DNA of 64,000 nucleotides, from NCBI GenBank assembly GCA_944320745.1, contig CALUIN010000007.1, positions 1 through 64,000 on the forward strand, in the 5' to 3' direction. The notes under the pieces were generated by a model. The model had not been told where the DNA came from. It did not search any database and saw nothing but the letters and a program-made list of their open reading frames with translations. This stretch comes from an uncultured Alloprevotella sp. (GTDB lineage: Bacteria > Bacteroidota > Bacteroidia > Bacteroidales > Bacteroidaceae). The translations under genes and the position numbers were made by a program. Positions 51,591-60,825 of this stretch are shown in pieces. Numbering within the stretch: position 1 is the first letter of the stretch; each line of letters begins with the position of its first letter.

Positions 51591-52100
51591 ATGATACAGA
51601 CAGTCCTCTCCCGGACAGGCTGGTTCGTCCTCCTGTTCTTCCTGCAGATATTGGTATTCAATCACATACACCTCTTCGGCTACGCCACGCCGATGCCCTA
51701 TGTGTACTTCATCCTGCTCCTGCCCAGCTCCACGCCTCGCTGGGCCAGCATCTCGCTGGGTTTCGCCCTCGGCTTGCTGGTGGACATTTTCACCAATACG
51801 CCGGGCATGGCCGCCGCCGCGCTCTGCCTGACAGGACTCGTGTCGCAGCCTTTGCTCAACCTCTTTGCCCCACGCGACCGTGAAGACGATGCAATCCTGC
51901 CCTCCGTCGCCACGATGAAATGGACCGGTTTCATGAAGTACGCCGTCTGCCTCACCGTGCTCCACTGCACCACCTTCTTCGTCATAGAGTCCTTCACCAT
52001 CCGCAACTGGCAGGACCTGCTGCCCTACATCGCCGGCAGCGCAGCGCTGACACTTCTCTTCATCGCCGCCTTCGAAATGCTACGCTCCCGCCGTAGCTGA
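51591..52100 (+). CDS. mreD: Rod shape-determining protein MreD
   Basis: A 169-residue membrane protein with about five hydrophobic segments. No strong sequence motif, which is usual for MreD; the assignment rests on length, topology, a YVYFILLLPSSTPRW block near residue 37-51 and the position between mreC and mrdA. Confidence 0.88.
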   Translation: MIQTVLSRTGWFVLLFFLQILVFNHIHLFGYATPMPYVYFILLLPSSTPRWASISLGFALGLLVDIFTNTPGMAAAALCLTGLVSQPLLNLFAPRDREDDAILPSVATMKWTGFMKYAVCLTVLHCTTFFVIESFTIRNWQDLLPYIAGSAALTLLFIAAFEMLRSRRS

Positions 52101-52142
52101 CTTTTCGCTCCTGCATCCACACCTCACTCCCCCCCCGACAAC

Positions 52143-53984
52143 ATGGCCAACGAGCTCAATTTTTCCAATCGTAAATTCATCATCGGCAGCATCGTTACCG
52201 GCGTCATCATCATATACCTCATCCGTCTCTTCACGCTCCAGCTGATGAGCGACGACTACAAGAAAAATGCCGACTCCAATGCTTTCCGCAAGGAGATTCA
52301 ATACCCCTCGCGCGGGCTTATCTACGACCGCAAGCACCGGCTGCTCGTCTACAACGAGTCATCCTACAACATCATGGTCATCATGAACGACCAGCGGGGA
52401 ATAGACACGCTGGACTTCTGCCGCACCATCGGCATCACGAAGGATTTCTACATCAAGCGGATGGAAGAAATCAAGGCCAAGACCAACTATTCGCGCTACA
52501 CGCCGCAGGTTTTCCTCAGCCAGATTCCCTCGCAGGAGTTTTCCGTGTTCCGGGAAAAGCTGTTCCGCTTCAACGGTTTCTCCGCCGAAAAGCGCTCCGT
52601 GCGCCACTACACCTCGGGCATCGCCGCCCACATCTTAGGCGACATGGGCGAGGTGAGCAACGCGGACATCGAGGAGGACAACTACTACCAAAGCGGCGAC
52701 TACATCGGCAAGCTCGGTGTGGAACGCTCCTACGAGAAACAGCTGCGCGGCGAAAAGGGGATGCGCATCATGCTCCGCGACGTACACGGCCGGACAAAGG
52801 GCCACTACCAGAACGGCAAGTACGACAAGGCGCCCATACCCGGCAAGGACCTCATGCTCAGCATCGACAGCGAGCTGCAAGCCTTGGCCGAACGCCTGCT
52901 CGAGGGAAAACTCGGCGCCATCGTGGCCATAGAGCCCTCCACGGGCGAAATACTCTGCATGGCATCGTCGCCTTCCTACGACCCCCGGCTCATGGTGGGG
53001 CGCGACCGGGGGAAAAACCACCAGAGGCTGAACAGCGACCCCATGAAGCCGCTCCTTAACCGCGCCATCATGGGCACCTATCCGCCCGGCTCCACCTTCA
53101 AGCTCACACAGGCCCTCATCGGGCTTCAGGAAGGCAGCATCGACCCCACCATTTCCTTCCCCTGCCACCACGGATTCAACTACCGCGGCCTGCACGTGGG
53201 CTGCCACTCCCACGCTTCCCCCATCAGTCTGATACCTGCCCTCGGCACCTCGTGCAACGCCTACTTCTGCTGGAACCTTTACCGCCTCTTCAGCAACCGC
53301 TCCAGGTTCAAGTCCACGCAGGACGCCATGACGCGGTGGAAGGACCACGCCGTGGCTATGGGCTTCGGATACAAGCTCGGCGTGGACCTGCCCGGCGAGC
53401 GCCGCGGCATGATTCCCAACGCGCAGTACTACGACAAGGCCTACCGCGGCCGCTGGAACGCGCTGACGGTCATCTCCATTGCCATCGGGCAGGGCGAAGT
53501 CACGGCCACGCCGCTCCAGATAGCCAACCTGGCCGCCACCGTAGCCAACCGCGGCTTTTACTATATCCCCCACATCATCCACGACATCCGCGGCAGCCAG
53601 ATCGACAGCATCTACCGCACGCGCCACTACACGCTCGTCGACCGCAAGTGGTACAACTACGTCGTGGCGGGCATGCGCCGCGCCGTCACCCACGGCACCT
53701 GCCACAGCGCCAACCTGCCTGGCATCGAGGTCTGCGGAAAGACGGGAACTGCCCAGAACCGCGGGCACGACCACAGTACGTTCGCCGGATTCGCCCCGAT
53801 GAACGACCCGAAGATCGCCGTATCCGTCTACGTGGAAAACGGCGGCTGGGGCAACACCTACGGCGTACCCCTCGGCGCGCTCATCATTGAGCAGTACCTG
53901 AACGGGAAACTTTCGCCCGAATCGGCCAAAAAGGCGGACGCCTTCCAGCACAAACATATCAAATACGCAGACTATGCCCGATAA
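52143..53984 (+). CDS. mrdA: Penicillin-binding protein 2 (MrdA)
   Basis: A 613-residue class B transpeptidase for lateral wall synthesis. One N-terminal membrane segment (about 13-33), a pedestal domain, then the transpeptidase domain with SxxK in PPGSTFKL (S317, K320), SxN as SCN (370-372) and KTG in CGKTGTAQ near residue 536. Full length. Its end overlaps rodA by 11 bases, so PBP2 and RodA are coupled. Confidence 0.96.
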   Translation: MANELNFSNRKFIIGSIVTGVIIIYLIRLFTLQLMSDDYKKNADSNAFRKEIQYPSRGLIYDRKHRLLVYNESSYNIMVIMNDQRGIDTLDFCRTIGITKDFYIKRMEEIKAKTNYSRYTPQVFLSQIPSQEFSVFREKLFRFNGFSAEKRSVRHYTSGIAAHILGDMGEVSNADIEEDNYYQSGDYIGKLGVERSYEKQLRGEKGMRIMLRDVHGRTKGHYQNGKYDKAPIPGKDLMLSIDSELQALAERLLEGKLGAIVAIEPSTGEILCMASSPSYDPRLMVGRDRGKNHQRLNSDPMKPLLNRAIMGTYPPGSTFKLTQALIGLQEGSIDPTISFPCHHGFNYRGLHVGCHSHASPISLIPALGTSCNAYFCWNLYRLFSNRSRFKSTQDAMTRWKDHAVAMGFGYKLGVDLPGERRGMIPNAQYYDKAYRGRWNALTVISIAIGQGEVTATPLQIANLAATVANRGFYYIPHIIHDIRGSQIDSIYRTRHYTLVDRKWYNYVVAGMRRAVTHGTCHSANLPGIEVCGKTGTAQNRGHDHSTFAGFAPMNDPKIAVSVYVENGGWGNTYGVPLGALIIEQYLNGKLSPESAKKADAFQHKHIKYADYAR

Positions 53985-55437
53985 CTCTCCCCGCAATCCC
54001 GCCTTCACGGCCGACTGGGTCGTCATCGTCATCTTCCTCGCCCTCATGGCGTTCGGCTGGATCAGCATCTGCGGCGCAAGCCACGAAATCGGCGACACGG
54101 ACTTTCTGAGCTGGAGCACGCGCACCGGCAAGCAGCTGGTGTGGATGAGCTGCGCCGTGCTGCTGGGCTTTGTCCTGCTCATGGTCGACGACCGCTACTT
54201 CGACACACTGGCCGACCTGCTCTACTGGGTCATGATTGGCGTGCTCTTCATCACCCCCTTCATAGCAAAGGACATCAAGGGCTCCCACTCCTGGATAAGC
54301 CTGGGCTCCATCAGCCTGCAGCCCGCCGAGTTTGCCAAGTGCACCACGGCACTGGCGCTCGCCAAGCTCATCAACCGCTACGGCTTCACGCTGGATAACA
54401 TGCGCAACCTGGCCCAGGCCGCCGGCATGGTGCTCCTGCCGTTCGCCCTCATTGTGATGCAGCGCGAGACGGGCTCCGCCCTGGTCTACCTGTCCTTCTT
54501 CCTCATGTTCTACCGCGAGGGCATGCCGGGCAGTTTCCTCTTCACGGCCACGGCCGCCGTGGTCTACTTCATCGTAGGCATCCGCTTCTCGGACGTGGTG
54601 GTGCCCATGACGCACACCTCGGTCGGCGAGTTTTCCGTATTGCTCATGATCTGGCTCTTCACGGCGGGCCTCGTGCGGGTCTACTGCCCGCACACGCCCC
54701 ATGCCACGCGCCTCTTTGTCTGGGGCGGCACGGCCACGGCCTTGGCCCTGCTGTTCTCCCACTTCGTCATCCCGTTCGACGTGGCATGGGTCCAAGTGGG
54801 CGTCTGCATCGGAATGGCCTGCTACCTGGGCTGGCAGGCGCTGGGCGAACGGGCCGGGCGCTACACGCTCATCGCCCTCTTCGCCTTGGGCTCCACTGCC
54901 TTTCTCTACTCCGCCAACTACACGCTCAACCACATCCTTGAGCCTCACCAGCAAGTGCGCGTCCGCGTGCTGCTGGGCATGGAGGAAAGCATCACCGATG
55001 CGGGCTACAACGTCAACCAGAGCAAGATAGCCATCGGCTCGGGCGGACTGCTGGGCAAGGGCTTCCTCAACGGCACGCAGACCAAGCTGAAATACGTGCC
55101 CGAACAGGACACGGACTTCATCTTCTGCACCGTGGGCGAGGAGGAAGGCTTCATCGGCTCGGCGGCCGTGCTGCTGCTGTTTCTCGCGCTCATCCTGCGC
55201 TTGGTCTACCTTGCAGAAAGGCAGACCACGAAGTTCGGACGCGTCTACGGCTACTGCGTGCTGAGCGTCCTTTTCTTCCACGTGCTCATCAACGTCGGCA
55301 TGGTCATGGGCCTCATGCCTGTTATTGGCATCCCGCTGCCGTTCTTCAGCTATGGCGGCTCCTCGCTCTGGGGATTCACGCTCATGCTCTTCATCTTCCT
55401 GCGGATCGACGCAGGCAACAAACCGCGGCTGGCCTGA
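53974..55437 (+). CDS. rodA: Peptidoglycan glycosyltransferase RodA
   Basis: A 487-residue SEDS membrane protein with about ten hydrophobic segments that polymerises lipid II with PBP2. Typical blocks are SWISLGSISLQPAEFAK (about 108-124), MQRETGSALVYLSFF and the C-terminal GIPLPFFSYGGSSLWGF (about 452-468). The long segment from about 185 to 330 with extra hydrophobic helices is usual for Bacteroidota RodA. Complete. Confidence 0.95.
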   Translation: MPDNSPRNPAFTADWVVIVIFLALMAFGWISICGASHEIGDTDFLSWSTRTGKQLVWMSCAVLLGFVLLMVDDRYFDTLADLLYWVMIGVLFITPFIAKDIKGSHSWISLGSISLQPAEFAKCTTALALAKLINRYGFTLDNMRNLAQAAGMVLLPFALIVMQRETGSALVYLSFFLMFYREGMPGSFLFTATAAVVYFIVGIRFSDVVVPMTHTSVGEFSVLLMIWLFTAGLVRVYCPHTPHATRLFVWGGTATALALLFSHFVIPFDVAWVQVGVCIGMACYLGWQALGERAGRYTLIALFALGSTAFLYSANYTLNHILEPHQQVRVRVLLGMEESITDAGYNVNQSKIAIGSGGLLGKGFLNGTQTKLKYVPEQDTDFIFCTVGEEEGFIGSAAVLLLFLALILRLVYLAERQTTKFGRVYGYCVLSVLFFHVLINVGMVMGLMPVIGIPLPFFSYGGSSLWGFTLMLFIFLRIDAGNKPRLA

Positions 55438-55484
55438 CCGCCGCTTCACACGGATTACCAAACTGATTGCTGCATATACCTCCC

Positions 55485-55934
55485 ATGAACAGACATACTT
55501 CAGAAAACCGTCGCGGCGTAGCGCTCTTCCTCCTGGTCGCAGCCCTTATCGTCGCCGTCATCATCTACTTCAAGACACAGACCCCCACGGCCGAACGCGC
55601 CGCCCGTCCCAGCGCCGGCCCGAATGCCAAAGAACCGGCCGTCGCCGTGCCGGACACGTCACTCTCGCCCGAATTTGGCTCCGACACTCCGGACAGCATC
55701 GTGCCGGCCGTCCCCGACTCCATCGGCGTGGACAACAGGCCGCCCGACGAGGCCGGCGCCGAGGACGGCTACTGGAACGGCTATCACGACGGCGTGGCCG
55801 GAGTGGAACTGACCGAGCACGACGTGACGAGCAACTTCCCCACCGAAGAAGAGCGCCGCACCTATGCCGAAAACTACCGCGAAGGCTACTTGCAGGGATT
55901 CCGCGAGGGGAGCGGACAGGAATTCAAACCGTGA
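55485..55934 (+). CDS. Small membrane-anchored protein after rodA, unknown
   Basis: A 149-residue protein; the start MNRHTSENRRG is chosen over an in-frame ATG six codons upstream. One membrane segment (about 12-30) is followed by a Pro/Ala/Asp-rich linker and a short acidic C-terminal domain. That domain has a repeated aromatic-Gly pattern, DGYWNGYHDGVAG and EGYLQGFREGSG. I do not recognise the family. Its position, 47 bases after rodA, suggests it is the last gene of the elongasome operon and could act in the periplasm. Confidence 0.6.
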   Translation: MNRHTSENRRGVALFLLVAALIVAVIIYFKTQTPTAERAARPSAGPNAKEPAVAVPDTSLSPEFGSDTPDSIVPAVPDSIGVDNRPPDEAGAEDGYWNGYHDGVAGVELTEHDVTSNFPTEEERRTYAENYREGYLQGFREGSGQEFKP

Positions 55935-56045
55935 CCGCACCGCCCGCCCGTGGCGTATCCTTCCGGCCGCGCCTCATCGCGCCGCGAACGAGGGACACTG
56001 CGGCACATTCCCAGAAAAAACGGACTAAGGAAACAATTTTTTATG

Positions 56046-56053
56046 TACTTTTG
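56046..56053 (+). promoter_or_regulatory. Predicted -7 box of the wecA leader
   Basis: TACTTTTG at 56046-56053, followed by about 345 bases before the wecA-like start. Confidence 0.55.
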
Positions 56054-56059
56054 CGTTGA

Positions 56060-56312
56060 AAACATGTAAGGACGAAAGTTAAGAAACTCCCGGACATGCC
56101 CGGAAGCCTTACGGCCCGCGGCGACATCCTTAGGAAAGTCCTGAAAACGAGAAGCTCACGCTCCGGCGGCGCCCGGCACATCCGTTGCCCGGGCACGACA
56201 GAAGCTCCGCGCCCTCCGCGCTGCCGGACTCACGCCGCGCCGCCCGGCGGCATGGCTCTTCCCGGCAAAGGGCAACCAAGACCGGGCGGCCCCACGCGGC
56301 CCGCCGTTTTTT
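56060..56312 (+). ncRNA. Long structured leader or small RNA ahead of the wecA-like gene
   Basis: Between the -7 box and 56312 there is no convincing gene, but several hairpins: CCGG-ACATGC-CCGG near 56093-56106, CCCGGCA/TGCCCGGG near 56169-56196 and a GGCGGCC/GGCC-C-GCC stem at 56285-56305 followed by six T. The last looks like an intrinsic terminator about 95 bases before the wecA start, so the transcript may end there as a small RNA or be attenuated. A 104-codon frame (56096-56410) shows nothing protein-like. Confidence 0.4.
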
Positions 56313-56406
56313 ATGCCCGTATGCCCCGAACCATTACAGAAGTGTCAAAAACAAACAGCGCCGCACACGGGAGCGGCGCGCCAAGAGGCACAGTCACAAC
56401 GACTCC

Positions 56407-57528
56407 ATGAGCAACGACTATCTCTATACAGTCATATCCTTCCTGACCAGCCTGCTGACGGCCATCATCGCCATGCCGTGGATGCTGCGATTCTGCAAGA
56501 AGCGCGGCTTCTACGACCTGCCCAACGAGCGCAAGCTGCACCACCACAAGATACCGCGCCTCGGCGGCATGGTCTTTGTCCCCGCAGCCCTCGTCGGCAT
56601 GATCGCTGCCCTGCTGCTCATGTCAGCCGCACAGCCCGATGTCCCCACGTTCCACGCTACAACGTTTGTCATCACGGGCGGCATTTTTCTGATTTATCTC
56701 ATCGGCCTGCTCGACGACCTCTTCGGCCTGCGGGCCAGTTTCAAGTTTATAGTGCAGTTTGTCGCCGCACTCGTCATGCCGCTCTGCGGCCTCTACATTG
56801 ACAACCTGTACGGATTCTGCGGCATCCACGAGCTGCCGCTCTGGGCGGGCTATGCCTTCACCGTGCTGGTTTCGCTGCTCATTGTCAACTCCATCAATCT
56901 CATCGACGGGATAGACGGGCTGGCCTCTGGCCTGAGCCTGCTGGCCCTGTGCACGTTCACAGTGCTCTTCGCGCAAATGCACAGCATCGGCTACACGCTC
57001 TTCTCCGCCGCGCTCATAGCGCCGCTGCTCGTATTCATGCGCTACAACCTCTTCGGGAGCATCGTGCGGGGCACCAAGACCTTCATGGGCGACTCGGGCA
57101 GCCTGATCCTGGGCTACGCGCTGGCTTACTTAGCCATCAAGTATGCCATGTCCGATGCCGGCGGGACGGACAGCACGTCCGACCCGCTGCTGACTGCCTT
57201 CACGCTCGTGCTCGTGCCCACGTTCGACCTGGTCCGCGTCGCGATAGGCCGCATGCGCCATCACGTCTCCATATTCCACGCCGACAAAAGCCACATTCAT
57301 CATAAATTCCTTGCCGCAGGCTTCAACATGCACCAGGCACTGGCTGCCATCATAGCCGTGCAGGTGGCATACTGCCTGCTCAATTGGGGCCTTCACCTCG
57401 CCGGGATAGACACGACCATCATCGTCGTAACGGACATCCTGCTCTTCGCCATGCTCCAGCACGCACTCAACCTACGCATCAGCCGGCACCAGCAACAAGC
57501 GCCCCATAACCGAAAGACCAGAAAATGA
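56407..57528 (+). CDS. WecA/TagO-like undecaprenyl-phosphate sugar-1-phosphate transferase
   Basis: A 373-residue membrane protein with about 11 hydrophobic segments. It belongs to the MraY/WecA family: DLPNERKLHHHKIPRLGG (about 38-55), LIGLLDDLFGLRASFKF (about 101-117), the NSINLIDGIDGLASG block (about 163-177), FMGDSGSLILG (about 222-232) and FHADKSHIHHKF (about 291-302). These start O-antigen, capsule or teichoic-type polymers on the lipid carrier; the sugar is probably N-acetylhexosamine phosphate. The start at 56407 was preferred to a longer frame. It is followed by a glycosyltransferase with a four-base overlap. Confidence 0.92.
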   Translation: MSNDYLYTVISFLTSLLTAIIAMPWMLRFCKKRGFYDLPNERKLHHHKIPRLGGMVFVPAALVGMIAALLLMSAAQPDVPTFHATTFVITGGIFLIYLIGLLDDLFGLRASFKFIVQFVAALVMPLCGLYIDNLYGFCGIHELPLWAGYAFTVLVSLLIVNSINLIDGIDGLASGLSLLALCTFTVLFAQMHSIGYTLFSAALIAPLLVFMRYNLFGSIVRGTKTFMGDSGSLILGYALAYLAIKYAMSDAGGTDSTSDPLLTAFTLVLVPTFDLVRVAIGRMRHHVSIFHADKSHIHHKFLAAGFNMHQALAAIIAVQVAYCLLNWGLHLAGIDTTIIVVTDILLFAMLQHALNLRISRHQQQAPHNRKTRK

Positions 57529-58355
57529 TGCCTTATAAAGTATCTTTCTCCATCGTCGTCTACTGCCACCCTCTCGAAGAACTGCAGGCGGTCCTCGCCT
57601 CCGTCCTTCTCTACAAAGGGGAAAAACGCATATTCCTCATCGACAACTCTCCTACGCGCGAGGCCGAAAGCCTTACACGGATGGACGACTCCATCTGCTA
57701 CGTCAACAACGGCCGCAACGCCGGATTCGGCCAAGGCCACAACCGGGGACTCGAACTGGCCGAGGCCTATGGCAGCAAATACCACTTCGTGCTCAACCCG
57801 GACATCACCTACACGCGCGACGTGGCCGCCAGCATGATTGACTTCATGGAGCAGCACGAAGAGGTAGCGCAGGTCATGCCGCGCATTCTCTACCCGGACG
57901 GCCGGATGCAGTATTTGCCCAAATTGTGCCCCACGCCGTGGATGCTCCTGCTGCGGCAGATGAGACGTCCCGCCAGAACCTACGCCCGCCGCATGGAGCG
58001 CTTCGAAATGCGCCGCATGAGCAACGACCGCACGTACGACGTGGCCTGCATCTCGGGATGCTTCTCCCTGCTGCGCATGAGCGCGGTGAAGCAAGTGGGC
58101 GGCTACGACAAACGCTACTTCATGTATTTCGAGGACACGGACCTGACGCGCCGGCTGCACCGCCACTTCCGCACCGTCTACTTCCCGATGGTGGAGGTAC
58201 ACCATGCCTACGGCCACGGAGCGGCCAAGAATCCGCGCCTCTTCCTGCACTTCGTCCGCTCCTGTGTGAAGTATTTCTGCAAATGGGGATGGGTGTTCGA
58301 CGGGGAACGAAAGAAGTTCAACAAAGAAGTGCTGCGCCAGGTGGAAGCCGGATAG
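57525..58355 (+). CDS. Family 2 glycosyltransferase
   Basis: A 276-residue GT-A fold enzyme. N-terminal FSIVVYCHPLEELQAVLASVL, NNGRNAGFGQGHNRGLELA (about 62-80), the FVLNPDITY stretch (about 88-96, D-x-D region) and C-terminal GCFSLLRMSAVKQVGGYDKRYFMYFEDTDLTRRLH (about 178-211) are typical of rhamnosyltransferase-like GT2 proteins. It probably adds a sugar to the lipid-linked intermediate made by the wecA-like neighbour. Start at the first of two adjacent ATGs. Confidence 0.9.
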   Translation: MMPYKVSFSIVVYCHPLEELQAVLASVLLYKGEKRIFLIDNSPTREAESLTRMDDSICYVNNGRNAGFGQGHNRGLELAEAYGSKYHFVLNPDITYTRDVAASMIDFMEQHEEVAQVMPRILYPDGRMQYLPKLCPTPWMLLLRQMRRPARTYARRMERFEMRRMSNDRTYDVACISGCFSLLRMSAVKQVGGYDKRYFMYFEDTDLTRRLHRHFRTVYFPMVEVHHAYGHGAAKNPRLFLHFVRSCVKYFCKWGWVFDGERKKFNKEVLRQVEAG

Positions 58356-58382
58356 TCCGGCGGACACAGCATCCTGCCGCAA

Positions 58383-58430
58383 CGGCGCGGGGGCATTCCG
58401 AAACGAAGGAATGCCCCCGCGCCGTTTTCT
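58383..58430 (+). terminator. Terminator after the glycosyltransferase gene
   Basis: CGGCGCGGGGGCATTCC (58383-58399) and GGAATGCCCCCGCGCCG (58408-58424) are perfect 17-base arms, followed by TTTTCT. Confidence 0.85.
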
Positions 58431-58444
58431 GTAAGCCTGCGGCA

Positions 58445-58549
58445 ACGGGCCTTAGCGCGCGGGAAACTGGCCTTAGCCCCGATTTTACTGGGCCTGGCCC
58501 CGCGACGACGGGCCTTAGTCCCGTTTCACCTCGTCATAGGCCCGCCATG
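58445..58549 (+). repeat. Array I of the dispersed 21-base repeat
   Basis: Five units at 58445, 58466, 58487, 58508 and 58529 (centres CCTTAGC, CCTTAGC, CCTGGCC, CCTTAGT and CATAGGC). It is in the convergent region between the glycosyltransferase gene and the S46 peptidase gene; no gene is seen in 58356-58650. A short GC-rich inverted repeat CCCGCGCC/GGACGCGGGC follows near 58597-58618. Confidence 0.88.
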
Positions 58550-58650
58550 CGGCGGCGATGCGGCGGGCAACGGCAGGGGCGACGATGCAAAAAAAGCCCG
58601 CGCCGGAAAGGACGCGGGCCGTAATCAGGGGTGCGGAGACGAAGGCGACG

Positions 58651-60783
58651 TCAGCGCAGGTCGAGCTCGTCGAGCACGTAAGTAGAGCCGCCGAACTTGT
58701 CGATGATGAAGAGGACGTAGCGGATGTCCACGTTGATGCAGCGCTGTAGGGCGGGGTTGAACTTCAAGTCGCTGGAAAGGCTCTCGATATTGCCGTCGAA
58801 GGCCAGACCGATGAGCTCGCCCTTGGCATTCATGACGGGCGAACCGGAGTTGCCGCCCGTGATGTCGTTGTTCGTCAGGAAGCAGGTGGGCAGTTCGCCG
58901 TCCTCGCGGGCGTAGCGGCCGTAGTCCTTCCGCTCATAGAACTTGCGCAGGTCCTCGTTGACGAAGTAGTCGCTCTCAGTGGTGCTGGCCTTCTCGAACA
59001 TACCGGTGAGCGTGGTGCGCCAGTCGTAGAGCACGCCGTCGCGCGGCTTCAGGTCGCAGACGTGGCCGTAGGTCATGCGGAGCGTGAAGTTGGCGTCGGG
59101 CGCCTTGGTCCAGTCGTACATCTCGCAGAGTCCGCGCACATAGACCTTGTCCAACTCGCGGCGCTGCACGTTGTAGCGCTGCACAGCAGGGGCCAACTGC
59201 GTGCTCAGGAAATTCATAAGCTCGTTGAAATGCTTGCAGACAGGGTCGTTGCGCAGGGCATCCGCCGTGGGGTGCTGCATGAAGGCGTCGAAGGTGGCCC
59301 GGTCGCGGAAGATGCTCTTGGCGTACATGTCGGCATAGTAGGCCTTAACGTCGCCCGATTTCAGGAAGCTGGGCTGCAAGCCGAGGCGGCTGTACTTCTG
59401 CCAGAAGGGCAACAGAATCTGCATAGTTTGCAGGTCTATCTTCTGGTCGTAGTGGCCGGCAGCCTGCTCGAAAGCCTGCTCGAAAGTCGCGCGAGCGGCG
59501 GCAATGTCCTTCTCCTTGCCGCTCTCCAGTGCTTCGGCGAAGGCATTTACCGCAGACATGGGCATATAGAGATGCTGCTGCAAGAGAGTGAAGTTGAGAA
59601 GCTGGCTGTCGTAGAGCGTGTCCTCGTAAGCCTTGCACAGGCGGTCAATGCGCTCGATGATGTCAGCGTAGGCTGGATCGGAACTCTGGGCTGCGTAAGC
59701 GCGGAAGGCCTTCTCCTCCGCCTCCTTCTTCTGCAAGAGTCCCGTCTTCTCCACAGACTCGTTCATGCCGCCATAGTTCTTGACCACGTTGCCGAGGCTG
59801 AAATAGTCGTCCTCCAGCTGCAGGCGGATGGAATCATCGGCATCCATCTGCTGCTTCATGAACTCGAGCTGGGCGTTGCCCGGCACGAATACGGCCGAAT
59901 TTAATACGGTGCGGAGCTTCACCTCAGAGGCGGTGAGGTAACGGCTCGTGCTGCCGGGGAAACCCATAATCATGGCGTAGTCGCCCTTCTGGATGCCCTT
60001 GAGCGAGATGGGGAGGTACTTGCGCACCTTCAAGGGGACGTTGTCCTTGCTGTACGGGGCGGGCTGGCCGTCCTTGTCGGCGTAGATGCGGAACATGGCG
60101 AAGTCGGCGTTCTGACGCGGCCACATCCAGTTGTCCGTATTGCCGCCGAACTGACCGATGTTGTAGGGCGGATTAACCACGAGACGGACGTCAGAGTAGA
60201 CTTGCTCGTAGAACATGTAGAACTGATTGCCGCCGAAGTAAGGCACGATGCGAACGCGGATACCCTTCTTCTTGCGCAGGTCACTCTTCTTGAGCAGCTT
60301 CTCAGCGAGCGGCTCGAGGAAACTCTGGCTTTGAGCCGTGTAGGCGTCGGCCTTCTCCTTCGCGGCCGCCTTGTTGACATCGTCCGTCACGTCCACGACG
60401 CGCAGGACAAAGGTGAAGGTGAGGTCGGGCGTAGGCAACTCCTCGGCGCGGCTCTTGGCGAAGTAGCCGTCCTTGAGATAGTTCTTGTCCATCGTACTCA
60501 TGGCGTGGACGTAACTGAATCCGCAATGATTGTTCGTCAGCACGAGGCCGTCGGCCGAGACCACCTCACCTGTGCAACCGCCGCCAAAGATGCCGACACA
60601 CTCGCGCAGCGAAGGCGACGTCTCGCTGTAAAGCGCTTCAGGCGGCAGCTGAAGGCCGGCCTTACGCAGCGAGTCCTCCAGGTGCTGCTGCTTCATCAAC
60701 TTCAGCAGCCACATGCCTTCGTCGGCACGGGCCGCCGTCAGCCCCATCAGCAGGGCCAGACAAAATCCAAGGATTTTCTTCAT
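58651..60783 (-). CDS. S46 family dipeptidyl peptidase, DPP7-type
   Basis: A 710-residue periplasmic serine peptidase with a signal peptide (MKKILGFCLALLMGLTAARA). It has the chymotrypsin-like fold of family S46: catalytic His86 in VLTNNHCGFS and Ser646 in TGGNSGSPV. The S1-pocket residue that sets specificity is Gly664 in AFDGN; in the family Gly marks DPP7 (hydrophobic P1) and Arg marks DPP11 (acidic P1). It supplies dipeptides in peptide-fermenting Bacteroidota. Length is normal for the family. The gene follows tamL by 42 bases. Confidence 0.93.
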   Translation of the reverse strand: MKKILGFCLALLMGLTAARADEGMWLLKLMKQQHLEDSLRKAGLQLPPEALYSETSPSLRECVGIFGGGCTGEVVSADGLVLTNNHCGFSYVHAMSTMDKNYLKDGYFAKSRAEELPTPDLTFTFVLRVVDVTDDVNKAAAKEKADAYTAQSQSFLEPLAEKLLKKSDLRKKKGIRVRIVPYFGGNQFYMFYEQVYSDVRLVVNPPYNIGQFGGNTDNWMWPRQNADFAMFRIYADKDGQPAPYSKDNVPLKVRKYLPISLKGIQKGDYAMIMGFPGSTSRYLTASEVKLRTVLNSAVFVPGNAQLEFMKQQMDADDSIRLQLEDDYFSLGNVVKNYGGMNESVEKTGLLQKKEAEEKAFRAYAAQSSDPAYADIIERIDRLCKAYEDTLYDSQLLNFTLLQQHLYMPMSAVNAFAEALESGKEKDIAAARATFEQAFEQAAGHYDQKIDLQTMQILLPFWQKYSRLGLQPSFLKSGDVKAYYADMYAKSIFRDRATFDAFMQHPTADALRNDPVCKHFNELMNFLSTQLAPAVQRYNVQRRELDKVYVRGLCEMYDWTKAPDANFTLRMTYGHVCDLKPRDGVLYDWRTTLTGMFEKASTTESDYFVNEDLRKFYERKDYGRYAREDGELPTCFLTNNDITGGNSGSPVMNAKGELIGLAFDGNIESLSSDLKFNPALQRCINVDIRYVLFIIDKFGGSTYVLDELDLR

Positions 60784-60825
60784 GTTTATTATGAATTGGT
60801 TTATAAAGGTTTATCGCCGTATTTG

